This document shows positions 26,467 through 33,597 of a stretch of DNA of 64,000 bases, piece after piece. Each line of letters begins with the position of its first letter. Within the stretch, counting starts at the first letter, position 1. The notes beneath the pieces are model-generated. The model saw nothing but the letters and a program-made list of their open reading frames with translations, ran no database searches and was not told the origin of the DNA. The translations under genes were made by a program, and so were the position numbers. The stretch is from Actinomycetes bacterium. Its GTDB lineage: Bacteria; Actinomycetota; Acidimicrobiia; Acidimicrobiales; RAAP-2. The DNA lies in NCBI GenBank assembly GCA_021823525.1, contig JAKANY010000003.1, positions 1 to 64,000 of the forward strand, in the 5' to 3' direction.

Positions 26467-26888
26467 GCGTGCCTCGGCCAGCGAAGGGCCAGCTCGGCGG
26501 CCAGCACGCCCAGCCCGACGGTGGCCACGGCCTCGAGCAGGCCGCCCAGGACGGCGCGGTGCCAGGCGACGGCCCACGCGGCCACGAGGCTCGAGTAGGA
26601 CGTGAACCCGCCGAGGAAGCCGGTGATCCACAGGAGGCGCCAGGGGTTGTTGGGATCGTGGGCGCGCAGCACGGTGCGCAGGAGACGCACGGCAATCACC
26701 ACGCCCAGGGTGTTGATCACGATGAGCGTCCACGGGACGATCGTGGGCCAGGCCGCGTGACGAGCGGTCTGCGCCGGCCACCAGGTCAGGGCCAGGTCCC
26801 GCAGGCCGGTGCCCACGGCGCCTCCCACCAGGACGAGAGCTCCAGCGCCGACCAGGCGCCGCGGCGAGAGCGCGAGGGCGGGGGCCAT
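26463..26888 (-). CDS. crcB: Fluoride channel CrcB (second of a pair)
   Basis: This 141-residue paralogue has an Ala/Arg N-terminal extension of about 15 residues, the TM2 motif VINTLGVVIAVR and the TM3 motif GFLGGFTSYSSLVAAW. Pairs of this kind form antiparallel heterodimers in Gram-positive bacteria. TAGCCT lies 9 nt before its ATG on the minus strand. No fluoride riboswitch core was recognised upstream. Confidence 0.9.
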   Translation of the reverse strand: MAPALALSPRRLVGAGALVLVGGAVGTGLRDLALTWWPAQTARHAAWPTIVPWTLIVINTLGVVIAVRLLRTVLRAHDPNNPWRLLWITGFLGGFTSYSSLVAAWAVAWHRAVLGGLLEAVATVGLGVLAAELALRWPRHA

Positions 26889-26943
26889 GGCGCCTCGAGG
26901 CTAGTGGAGCAGCCGGACCCCTCGGGGCTCGTCCGTGTGTAAC

Positions 26944-26993
26944 TTGACATAACGAACATTATCGGCGGTCAGGGGAGAGGGTCCTGCTATAGT
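26944..26993 (+). promoter_or_regulatory. AT-rich control region and -10 box TATAGT before a secreted-protein gene
   Basis: TATAGT at 26988-26993 ends 6 nt before GTG 27000, the leaderless layout. TTGACA at 26944-26949 is a perfect -35 match but lies 38 nt upstream, too far for this -10. Between them, ATAACGAACATTAT (26950-26963) is a near-palindrome unusually AT-rich for this genome. Confidence 0.5.
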
Positions 26994-26999
26994 GGTTTC

Positions 27000-27401
27000 G
27001 TGCGGCGTTGGCTGGCGAGTGTTGCGATCGTGGCGTCCCTGCTGGGCGCTACCTCGGTGCCCGCCCTGGCCGACAGCGGGAATGGAACGCCGCTCCTTTC
27101 TTTCGACTTCTCGGACAACGGCGGTGCGGCCTCGGTGACGGGTGGGACCTTCAACGTGAAGGTCGACGTCCTGCCCGAGGGAACCGGCGGCTACGTGCGC
27201 ACGGTGGCGATCGCGCCCGCCGACTCCGGGGTCTCGAACCTGGTCTGCAAGTTCCGCGCGATCACCGACAGCCGGGTGAACTGCGGGTTCGACTTCTCGG
27301 TGCCGGGCATCTGGATGATCAAGGCGCAGTTCGCGCCGGACCCGTCCGTGCCCTCGCCGGTGACGGCGGTGGGGACCACGGTCCTGCGCGTCGGCAACTA
27401 G
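27000..27401 (+). CDS. Secreted protein of unknown function
   Basis: This 133-residue protein has a signal peptide (residues 1-25, cleavage after ALA, Val-Pro-Ala-Leu-Ala). The mature part of about 108 residues is all beta by appearance, with two cysteines (in LVCKF and NCGFDF) that could form a disulfide. It looks like one Ig-like or copper-resistance-like beta domain. No family is recognised. The stop TAG shares its last base with the GTG start of the downstream SDR. Confidence 0.65.
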   Translation: MRRWLASVAIVASLLGATSVPALADSGNGTPLLSFDFSDNGGAASVTGGTFNVKVDVLPEGTGGYVRTVAIAPADSGVSNLVCKFRAITDSRVNCGFDFSVPGIWMIKAQFAPDPSVPSPVTAVGTTVLRVGN

Positions 27402-28192
27402 TGGACGCCTCGGCGCCCGACTCCCCCCGGGGCCTCTTCGACGTACGCGGGCGCGTCGTGCTCGTGACCGGCGGCAGCCGGGGCATCGGCGAGATGATCG
27501 TGCGCGGCTTCGTCGCGGCGGGGGCCCGGGTGTACCTGTCGTCACGATCGGCCGCCGCCTGCGAGGAGCTGGCCACCGCGCTGTCGGCCGAGGGGCACTG
27601 CGTCGCGCTGCCCGCGGACCTGTCCACGATGGAGGGCTGCCGGACGCTGGCCGACGCCTTTCTCGCGCACTCGGCGCACCTGGACGTGCTGGTCAACAAT
27701 GCCGGCGCGACGTGGGGCGCCCCGATGGCCGACTACGACGACCGGGCCTTCGACCGGGTCTTCCACCTCAACGTCCAGGCCACGTTCCACCTGACGCGCT
27801 TCCTGCGCGGCGCCCTGGAGGCCGCCGGGACCGCCGAGGACCCGGCGCGCGTGATCAACATCGGGTCCATCGACGGGCTGCGGGTCCCCGAGATGGAGAC
27901 CTACGCGTACTCGTCGTCCAAGGCGGCGGTGCACCACCTGACGCGCCACCTGGCGCGCGAGCTCGCCCCACGGGTGACCGTCAACGCCATCGCCCCGGGC
28001 CCCTTCGAGTCCAAGATGATGCGCGCGACCCTCGAGGCCCACGGCGCCGCCATCGCCCAGGCCGCTCCCCTGCGGCGGATCGGCCGGCCCTCGGACATGG
28101 CGGGGGCGGCGATCTTCCTGGCCTCGCCCGCGGCCAGCTACGTCACGGGCGCGGTGCTGCCCGTCGACGGGGGCATCGCGACGCTGCGCTGA
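27401..28192 (+). CDS. Short-chain dehydrogenase/reductase
   Basis: This 263-residue SDR has VLVTGGSRGIGEMIVRGF near residue 20, an SSRSA segment after strand 2 that favours NADPH, VNNAGATWG near 95, the Ser of GSIDGL, YSSSKAAVHHL near 166 with catalytic Tyr and Lys, and IAPGPFESKMM. It resembles the RhlG/gluconate 5-dehydrogenase group. The start is GTG 27401, overlapping the previous stop by one base. The substrate is unknown. It is convergent with the protease gene, with no gap. Confidence 0.85.
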   Translation: MDASAPDSPRGLFDVRGRVVLVTGGSRGIGEMIVRGFVAAGARVYLSSRSAAACEELATALSAEGHCVALPADLSTMEGCRTLADAFLAHSAHLDVLVNNAGATWGAPMADYDDRAFDRVFHLNVQATFHLTRFLRGALEAAGTAEDPARVINIGSIDGLRVPEMETYAYSSSKAAVHHLTRHLARELAPRVTVNAIAPGPFESKMMRATLEAHGAAIAQAAPLRRIGRPSDMAGAAIFLASPAASYVTGAVLPVDGGIATLR

Positions 28193-29485
28193 TCAGGACT
28201 GGTGCCCGAGGGTGACCTGCTTGGTGAGGTGGGCCGACCCGCGCACGATGCCCACGGTGACCGAGTCGCCCGGGTAGAGGCCCGACAGCACGCTGGTCAG
28301 GTCCTGGGTGTTGTCGATGGCCACGCCGTTCAGCGTCACGATGACGTCTCCCTGGCGCAGTCCCGCCTTGGCGGCACCGGAGTTGGCGATGACGCTCATG
28401 ACCACGGCGCCCGAGGAGATCGTGAAGCCGTACTCGTACTGGAGGGTGGGCGTCATGGACATGACCTCGACGCCCATGAAGGCGCCGTGGGTCTTGACGC
28501 TCTGGCCGGCGGCGAGGGACTTGAGCAGCGACTCGATCGTGGCCGCCGGGATGGCGAAGCCGATGTTCTGGGCGCTCGTGCCGTCGGGCAGGGTCCCGGC
28601 CACGGCGGTGTTCATGCCGATCACGTCGCCCTGGGCGTCCAGCAGCGGGCCTCCGGAGTTCCCCGGGTTGATGGCCGCGTCGGTCTGGATCATGTTGCTG
28701 AGCGTCTCGGTACTCGACGAGGAGCCCGCCGTGACGGTCCGCCCCAGGGCCGAGACGATGCCCTGGGTGACCGTGGGCGTCCCGGCGGCCAGGCCGAGCG
28801 CGTTGCCGATGGCTACCACCGCGTCACCGACCTGGAGCGCGTTGGAGTTGCCGAAGGTGATGTGAGGCAGGCCCGAGGCCCCGTTGATGCGCAGGAGCGC
28901 CACGTCATCGACGGGGTTCGTGCCCACCAGGGTGGCCGCCAGTCGCGTGGTCGAGCCCGAGCGCGTCACGGTGATCGTCCCCGCACCCTGGGCGGCGGCC
29001 GCGATGACGTGGTTGTTGGTGACGACGTAGCCGTTGGACGAGACGATCATGCCGGTCCCCTGGTCCTCGCCGCCTCCCGCCCGCACGTCGATGGACACGA
29101 CGGTAGGCAGGACACGCTGGACCAGTGTGGGGATGGACGTGCCGCTCGACAGCACCGCGCCCGCCGGCGCGGCCGACACCGCCGTGACGTTGACGTTGCC
29201 CCCTCCCGAGGACGAGCCGGCCGAGAAGTGGCCGGCGAGGCCGCCCACGAGAGCCGCGACGAGCAGGAGCGACACGCGAGAGGTCCACAGCGTGCGCGCG
29301 GGGCGCGCGGGCGCGAAGGACGGTGGCGCGGGATGCTCGCCCCACGTCGCGTCGTTCGCCGCGGGCGCGGTCGAGGGCTCGGCCAGCTGGGCGAAGTAGT
29401 CGGTGGGGACGGCCGCGACGACCGGCTCGGGCTCGGGTGGCGGCGTCGGGATGCTGCTGAAGGGATCGACGGGGGGGAAGGTCAC
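28193..29485 (-). CDS. Membrane-anchored HtrA/DegP-like serine protease with PDZ domain
   Basis: This 430-residue protein has a Pro-rich cytoplasmic N-terminus (1-65), one transmembrane helix (about 69-90), a trypsin-like domain with H159 (TNNHVI), D194 (DDVALLR) and S277 (NPGNSGGPL), and a PDZ domain from about 330 to 428 (GLRQGDVIVTLNGVAI). It would cut misfolded or signalling proteins outside the membrane. The GTG start lies 6 nt after TAGCAT. Confidence 0.93.
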   Translation of the reverse strand: MTFPPVDPFSSIPTPPPEPEPVVAAVPTDYFAQLAEPSTAPAANDATWGEHPAPPSFAPARPARTLWTSRVSLLLVAALVGGLAGHFSAGSSSGGGNVNVTAVSAAPAGAVLSSGTSIPTLVQRVLPTVVSIDVRAGGGEDQGTGMIVSSNGYVVTNNHVIAAAAQGAGTITVTRSGSTTRLAATLVGTNPVDDVALLRINGASGLPHITFGNSNALQVGDAVVAIGNALGLAAGTPTVTQGIVSALGRTVTAGSSSSTETLSNMIQTDAAINPGNSGGPLLDAQGDVIGMNTAVAGTLPDGTSAQNIGFAIPAATIESLLKSLAAGQSVKTHGAFMGVEVMSMTPTLQYEYGFTISSGAVVMSVIANSGAAKAGLRQGDVIVTLNGVAIDNTQDLTSVLSGLYPGDSVTVGIVRGSAHLTKQVTLGHQS

Positions 29486-29491
29486 GAAGTC

Positions 29492-29497
29492 ATGCTA
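29492..29497 (-). promoter_or_regulatory. -10-like box TAGCAT, 6 nt before the HtrA GTG
   Basis: Minus-strand TAGCAT, then GACTTC, then GTG. The divergent gap also holds GCCGC-TAAA-GCGGC (29516-29529), a small inverted repeat between the two promoters. Confidence 0.45.
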
Positions 29498-29556
29498 AGC
29501 ACGTCAGGGTAAAAGGCCGCTAAAGCGGCACGAAAAATTCCCGGCGGCCGAGCGAG

Positions 29557-29562
29557 TAGATT
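29557..29562 (+). promoter_or_regulatory. -10-like box TAGATT, 8 nt before ATG 29571
   Basis: TAGATT ends 8 nt before the ATG; no purine-rich ribosome binding site is present, so a leaderless or near-leaderless message is likely. Confidence 0.4.
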
Positions 29563-29570
29563 AGAGCCCT

Positions 29571-30959
29571 ATGCCGCGTCGCATTGACATCGAGATCACC
29601 AGCGTCAACGGTGAGGTCGCCACGTGGCGAGCCGCAGGCGCGCGCCTGCCCAAGGGTGTCCTCGAGGTGGCGCTGCTGCCCGCCGCACCGGCCGTGGGCA
29701 GCACGTTCCGCGCGGACATCGAGCAGTACATGGAGGGCCTGGAGGTCGTCGCGGTGCTGCCCGCGAAGGAGGCCTCGCCCGAGGACCCGCGCAACGAGCG
29801 CCTCAGCCTGCTGCCGAGCCAAGGTCCCTCCACCGACATCACCGTCACGTACGCGCCCAAAGGTCGGGGTGCCCGACGCAGCGAGGGTCCGCGCGAGGAG
29901 CGTCGGCCGCGCCGCGAAGGGGCGCCGAGCCGTCCTCGCGAGCGCCGTGCCGAGGGCGAGCGCAGCGGCGAGTCCCGGCCCCGTGGCGCGAGCACCGGCG
30001 AGTCGCGACCGCCCCGCACCGAGGGCCCCGGTGAGTCTCGGCCCCGTCGCGAGCGCACCGGCGCGTCGCGCGGTGAGTCGCGCGGTGAGTCGCGCGGTGA
30101 GTCCCACGGCGAGTCGCGAGGCGAGCGCACGGGTGCGCCGCGGACCGGGCGCCCCGCGCCCACGCGCGGGCGCAGCCCGCGTCCCGCCGGCCCGCCGGTC
30201 AGCACGACGCACCGCAACGCCTTCCTCGCCCAGCTCGCGCCCGAGCAGCTGCCGGTCGCCGAGCAGCTGCTGCGCGGCGGGATGCTCGCGGTGCGCAACG
30301 CCGTGGAGGAGCAGAACCGCAATGCCCTGGTCCAGGGACGTGCGACGGTCGACCCGCTCACCATCGAGCGCATCGCCGAGGACCTGAGCGGACGGGCCAA
30401 TCTGGCTGGCTGGAAGGATCGGGCCGCCGGGGCGCTGGCCGCGGGTCGCGGCGAGCTGCGCCTGCGGGACCTGCGGGCGGTCGTGACGTCGGCCAAGACG
30501 ATCACCCTGGACGAAGAGGCGCGTACGCAGCTCAAGGAGCTCCAGACTTCCCTGACCGCCCGGATCGAGGCGCTGCGCGCCCGCTGGGTGGAGAGGATCG
30601 AGGGCGCCGTGACCGGCGCGGACGCCATCACGGCGCTCCAGCTGGTGGCCGACCCACCGGACTTCTCGACGCAGCTGTCGGCCGAGCTGGCCACGAAGGT
30701 GGTCGAGGTGGTGTCGGCGTCCCTGAGCGCCGATCAGGAGCCCGCGCGCTGGCGCGAGATCGTCACGCTCGCCGCGCAGACGACCATCCGGCGCACGGTC
30801 AAGCCCACGGGGATCCCCGACGACGAGGAGTGCCGGGCGCTGGCCCACCGCGACGCGGGAGCGATCCCGGCGCTGGCGACGCTCCTGGGCATCAAGGTGC
30901 CCCCTCCCCCACCGCTGGCGCGGCCTCGGCGTCGGGTGACGCCGGCGCGCTCATCGTAA
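29571..30959 (+). CDS. Conserved-looking protein with Arg-rich disordered linker (RGES repeats)
   Basis: This 462-residue protein has three parts. Residues 1-75 look like a beta-barrel (RIDIEITSVNGEVATWRAAG, LPKGVLEVALLP). Residues about 97-212 are a disordered linker dominated by R, G, E, S and P, including consecutive RGES units. Residues about 213-450 are helical (FLAQLAPEQLPVAEQLLRGG and later coiled segments). It ends in a Pro/Arg tail. I do not recognise the family; an RNA- or ribosome-associated role is a guess from composition. The 3' end overlaps the convergent GNAT gene by 68 bases. Confidence 0.65.
   Translation: MPRRIDIEITSVNGEVATWRAAGARLPKGVLEVALLPAAPAVGSTFRADIEQYMEGLEVVAVLPAKEASPEDPRNERLSLLPSQGPSTDITVTYAPKGRGARRSEGPREERRPRREGAPSRPRERRAEGERSGESRPRGASTGESRPPRTEGPGESRPRRERTGASRGESRGESRGESHGESRGERTGAPRTGRPAPTRGRSPRPAGPPVSTTHRNAFLAQLAPEQLPVAEQLLRGGMLAVRNAVEEQNRNALVQGRATVDPLTIERIAEDLSGRANLAGWKDRAAGALAAGRGELRLRDLRAVVTSAKTITLDEEARTQLKELQTSLTARIEALRARWVERIEGAVTGADAITALQLVADPPDFSTQLSAELATKVVEVVSASLSADQEPARWREIVTLAAQTTIRRTVKPTGIPDDEECRALAHRDAGAIPALATLLGIKVPPPPPLARPRRRVTPARSS
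30066..30125 (+). repeat. 12-bp tandem repeat, five copies, inside the Arg-rich gene
   Basis: Five units of 12 bp encode successive S-R-G-E / S-H-G-E blocks. The first three units (30066-30101) are identical, so they arose by recent expansion and may vary between strains. Confidence 0.85.
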
Positions 30960-31353
30960 GCAGCCGGGCGCGCCAGCCCAGCGACTCGTAGAGGGACTTG
31001 GTCGCTCGATCGCCGGGCAGGGCCGAGGCGTCGCGCACGAGCGGGTGCGCCTGGCGCACCGCAGTCACCAGGCGGCGTGCGGCACCCTCACGGCGGTGCG
31101 CGGGATCGACGTAGACGCCGACGATCGTCGTGTCGTCGACGAGAGCGACGGCGACACCCTCGAGCACCCAGACCGCTCGAGCGGCGACGGCCGCCGCCAG
31201 CCAGCTCGCGTCGGAGCGCCCCCCGGCGAGGTCGTCGGCCAGGGCGGGCCCGCCGCGCTGGGACCGTAGGGCGGCCAGCGCGTTCCCCCACCGTCCGCGC
31301 AGGTCGGGATCCGTCCGCGTGGCGAGGTGGGGGCCGTCCTCAGACGCAGTCAC
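30892..31353 (-). CDS. GNAT-family acetyltransferase-like protein
   Basis: This 153-residue protein has the acetyl-CoA loop VYVDPAHRREGAARRLV near residue 79 (a variant of Q/R-x-x-G-x-G/A) and the late ATKSLYESLGW motif near 118. The substrate is unknown. The GTG start overlaps the DUF4193-type stop, so the two are coupled. The C-terminal Ala/Pro tail is encoded opposite the end of the Arg-rich gene. Confidence 0.75.
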   Translation of the reverse strand: MTASEDGPHLATRTDPDLRGRWGNALAALRSQRGGPALADDLAGGRSDASWLAAAVAARAVWVLEGVAVALVDDTTIVGVYVDPAHRREGAARRLVTAVRQAHPLVRDASALPGDRATKSLYESLGWRARLLTMSAPASPDAEAAPAVGEGAP

Positions 31354-31894
31354 GACAGAGCATCTTCTCCGGGTCGGCGAGCTGGCTGGTCTTCTTGAGC
31401 AGCCGACACGAGGCGCACCGGAACTCGTCGTCCTGCTTGGGCAGGATGGTCTCGGTCAGCACCGCGTCGACGTCCAGATCCCCGCCGTCGTCATCGTCGT
31501 CGACGACGGTCGTGCGCAGGATCGTCTCGGCCAGGACCTGGTCGAGGGCAAGCTCGATATCGCTGTCGTCGATCAGGTCGTCGTCCTCGTCGGCCACCAC
31601 GGCGTCAGCCTCGACGACGGCGTCGTCCTCGTCGGAGGCGGAGTCCTCGTCGTCGCCGGTGTCGTCGCTCTCGGCTGCGTCGTCGCCGGTGTCGTCCGTG
31701 TCCTCGCCGTCGGCATCAGCGTCGGCGTCGTAGTCGTCCGCGCCGTCGTCGGCGCCCGCGTCGAAGTCGTCGTCGAGGTCCTCGTCGGCCTCGTCCTCGA
31801 GGTCCTCCTCGACGTCCTCTTCGCCCTCTTCGTCGAACCCGTCGGCGAGCTCCTCCTCGTCGAAGTCCTCGTCAGTGTCGCGGTCGCGTGCCAT
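31340..31894 (-). CDS. DUF4193-type zinc protein with very acidic N-terminal region
   Basis: This 184-residue protein ends in the DUF4193 zinc module: LPKQDDEFRCASCRLLKKTS followed by LCRDCV, with two CxxC pairs. Residues 1-110 are almost entirely D, E and A, far longer than in the roughly 100-residue actinobacterial homologues. A middle segment (LALDQVLAETILRT and VDAVLTETILPK) repeats an LAETIL-like block. A TACACT box (31918-31923) and GAAAGGG before the ATG suggest a short-leadered promoter. The role of the family is unknown. Confidence 0.78.
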   Translation of the reverse strand: MARDRDTDEDFDEEELADGFDEEGEEDVEEDLEDEADEDLDDDFDAGADDGADDYDADADADGEDTDDTGDDAAESDDTGDDEDSASDEDDAVVEADAVVADEDDDLIDDSDIELALDQVLAETILRTTVVDDDDDGGDLDVDAVLTETILPKQDDEFRCASCRLLKKTSQLADPEKMLCRDCV

Positions 31895-31917
31895 CTTCGC
31901 CCTTTCGCAGCGCAGGC

Positions 31918-31923
31918 AGTGTA
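31918..31923 (-). promoter_or_regulatory. -10-like box TACACT before the DUF4193-type gene
   Basis: It lies on the minus strand, about 23 nt before the ATG, with a ribosome binding site (GAAAGGG) between. Confidence 0.35.
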
Positions 31924-31956
31924 GAACGTTTTTCCCCGGTCGCGTGCGACCCGGGG

Positions 31957-33576
31957 CTAGGGGGTGGTCGCGCGCCCGGACTGGCGGGCGCGTTCGGCGC
32001 GCCGCTCGGCCTCGAGGCGTGCGAGATCGGTGTCGGCGTAGTCGACGTGGCGGAAGGTCTCGGCCAGGAGGCGGTGTCCGGCCTGATCACGAACGAGGCG
32101 GAGCATCTCGTGGGCGACGCGCCGGTAGTTGGGGTGGCCCTGGGGGCCCGAGCGCAGCTCGATGACGTGCAGCGCCTCGCGCAGGTTCATCGTCATGAGG
32201 TAGCGGATGTGGAAGGCCAGGGCGACCGCGTACTGCGCCTGGGAGGGGAACTCGTCGCGCAGGTCGGCGAAGAGGTCGCGCGAGCGCGTCATCGACGCCT
32301 CGTAGGGGGCGGCGAGACCCGCCTCGCGCACGAGGTCGGGCGTCTCGTAGCCGAGGTCCGTGGTGAGCGGCTGCCACTCGACGGTCGCGAGCCGGTGGCG
32401 CTGGAGGTCGCGGAAGGCCCCGTAGTCCGAGACGATCTCGAAGGTGTAGGTGGTGGCCTCGAAGGCGCGACCCGGCCGGTGGCGCCGGTTGCGGCGATCG
32501 CCCACGTAGGCGGCGAGGAGCCTCTCGCGGCCGGCGTCATCGAGGCGGTCGACCGCCTCTTCGGCCGCCGTCCACGAGCCCGCCCCGTGCTCGAAGGCGA
32601 TGGCGCTCAGCACGCGCCGCTCGCCGTCGCCGTCGAAGGCGACGAGGCGCACGTGGGGCGCGACCTCCCCCTCCTCGGGCGACGCGCCCGCGCGCACGAT
32701 GGCCGCGGCGTCCTCGCGCGTTCGCTCGAGGTAGTCGACCCACACTCCCCCGCGATCGGGCATGGCGACGCGCTTGATGAACGACGGGATCACCTTGTCG
32801 AGCTCGCGCTCGATGAGAAGTCCGTAGGCGCGGGCCTCGGGCAGCGGATGGGCCCGCAGGCGCAGCAGGAGGTGCTCGTAGGCCTGGCCCGAGCCGTAGA
32901 TGCCCAGGTTGGACAGGGCCGCGGCGGGGAGGAGCCCGCGCAGGGCGTCGAAGGCCTTGGCTCGGATGGCCTGGCGGTAGACGAGGTCGGTGTCCTCGGG
33001 CGTCTGGGGGTGGCGCTCGCGCAGCCACGACGTCAGCTGGGGCACGAGGGCGGCGTAGGTGTCGAACATGCGGTCCATCTCGCCCACGACCCGGGCGCCG
33101 TAGCGCGACTCGAGCAGGGCCTCGTCGCGGTAGAAGCGGTAGTGGCCGTTGGGCAGGCGGCGGTCGAATCCCAAGTAGCGCGTGGACTGCTCGAGGTAGC
33201 TCATGAGGCGCCCGCGCTCGAGGATCTTGGTCAGGAGGTTGCTGGCCTGCTCGCAGGCCAGGTGCACGCCCCCGAGCTGGGCCACCGAGTCATCCCCGTA
33301 CTCGACGAAGATCCGCTGGTAGAGCTGGTCGGCGCGCGCCAGCCCGCGGGTGGCGTCTACCGACAGGTCGCCGCGCAGGTCGAGGTCGCCTGCGAACTCG
33401 TCCAGGAACAGCCGGCGGAGGCTCTTGCTGGAGCGCGAGTAGCGCGCGAACAGCGCTCCCTTGACGACGTCAGGGAGGTTGACCAGGGCAAAGACCGGCC
33501 CGTCGAGGTTCGTGAAGTAGGGGCGGAGCACGTCGCGCTCCTGGGGCGTGAAGGTCTCTTCCACGTAGGCGTGCAT
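31957..33576 (-). CDS. Tandem ThyX-like protein (FAD-dependent thymidylate synthase family)
   Basis: This 539-residue protein is about twice the length of ThyX (220-250). The N-terminal half has ERGRLMSYLEQSTRYLGFD, matching the ThyX motif RHR-x7-S with H changed to G (R121, R123, S131). The C-terminal half has LQRHRLATVEWQPLTTDLGY, which keeps RHR (393-395) but lacks the serine (P403). Both halves carry helices like those around the ThyX flavin site. Each half is thus incomplete in a different way, and the protein may not make dTMP at all. It follows helY after 21 bases. Confidence 0.75.
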   Translation of the reverse strand: MHAYVEETFTPQERDVLRPYFTNLDGPVFALVNLPDVVKGALFARYSRSSKSLRRLFLDEFAGDLDLRGDLSVDATRGLARADQLYQRIFVEYGDDSVAQLGGVHLACEQASNLLTKILERGRLMSYLEQSTRYLGFDRRLPNGHYRFYRDEALLESRYGARVVGEMDRMFDTYAALVPQLTSWLRERHPQTPEDTDLVYRQAIRAKAFDALRGLLPAAALSNLGIYGSGQAYEHLLLRLRAHPLPEARAYGLLIERELDKVIPSFIKRVAMPDRGGVWVDYLERTREDAAAIVRAGASPEEGEVAPHVRLVAFDGDGERRVLSAIAFEHGAGSWTAAEEAVDRLDDAGRERLLAAYVGDRRNRRHRPGRAFEATTYTFEIVSDYGAFRDLQRHRLATVEWQPLTTDLGYETPDLVREAGLAAPYEASMTRSRDLFADLRDEFPSQAQYAVALAFHIRYLMTMNLREALHVIELRSGPQGHPNYRRVAHEMLRLVRDQAGHRLLAETFRHVDYADTDLARLEAERRAERARQSGRATTP

Positions 33577-33597
33577 CGTGGCAAAAGGTTACGGCGC

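Noticed and set aside
25259-26695. Open frame of 478 codons on the minus strand over PuuD and crcB
   Set aside because: It is a shadow of the PuuD-like gene and the crcB pair in another frame.
26944-26949. TTGACA as -35 of the secreted-protein promoter
   Set aside because: The only -10 match (TATAGT at 26988) is 38 nt away; standard spacing is 16-18.
26889-26999. Fluoride riboswitch before crcB
   Set aside because: I could not find the conserved core of the aptamer on the minus strand of this gap.
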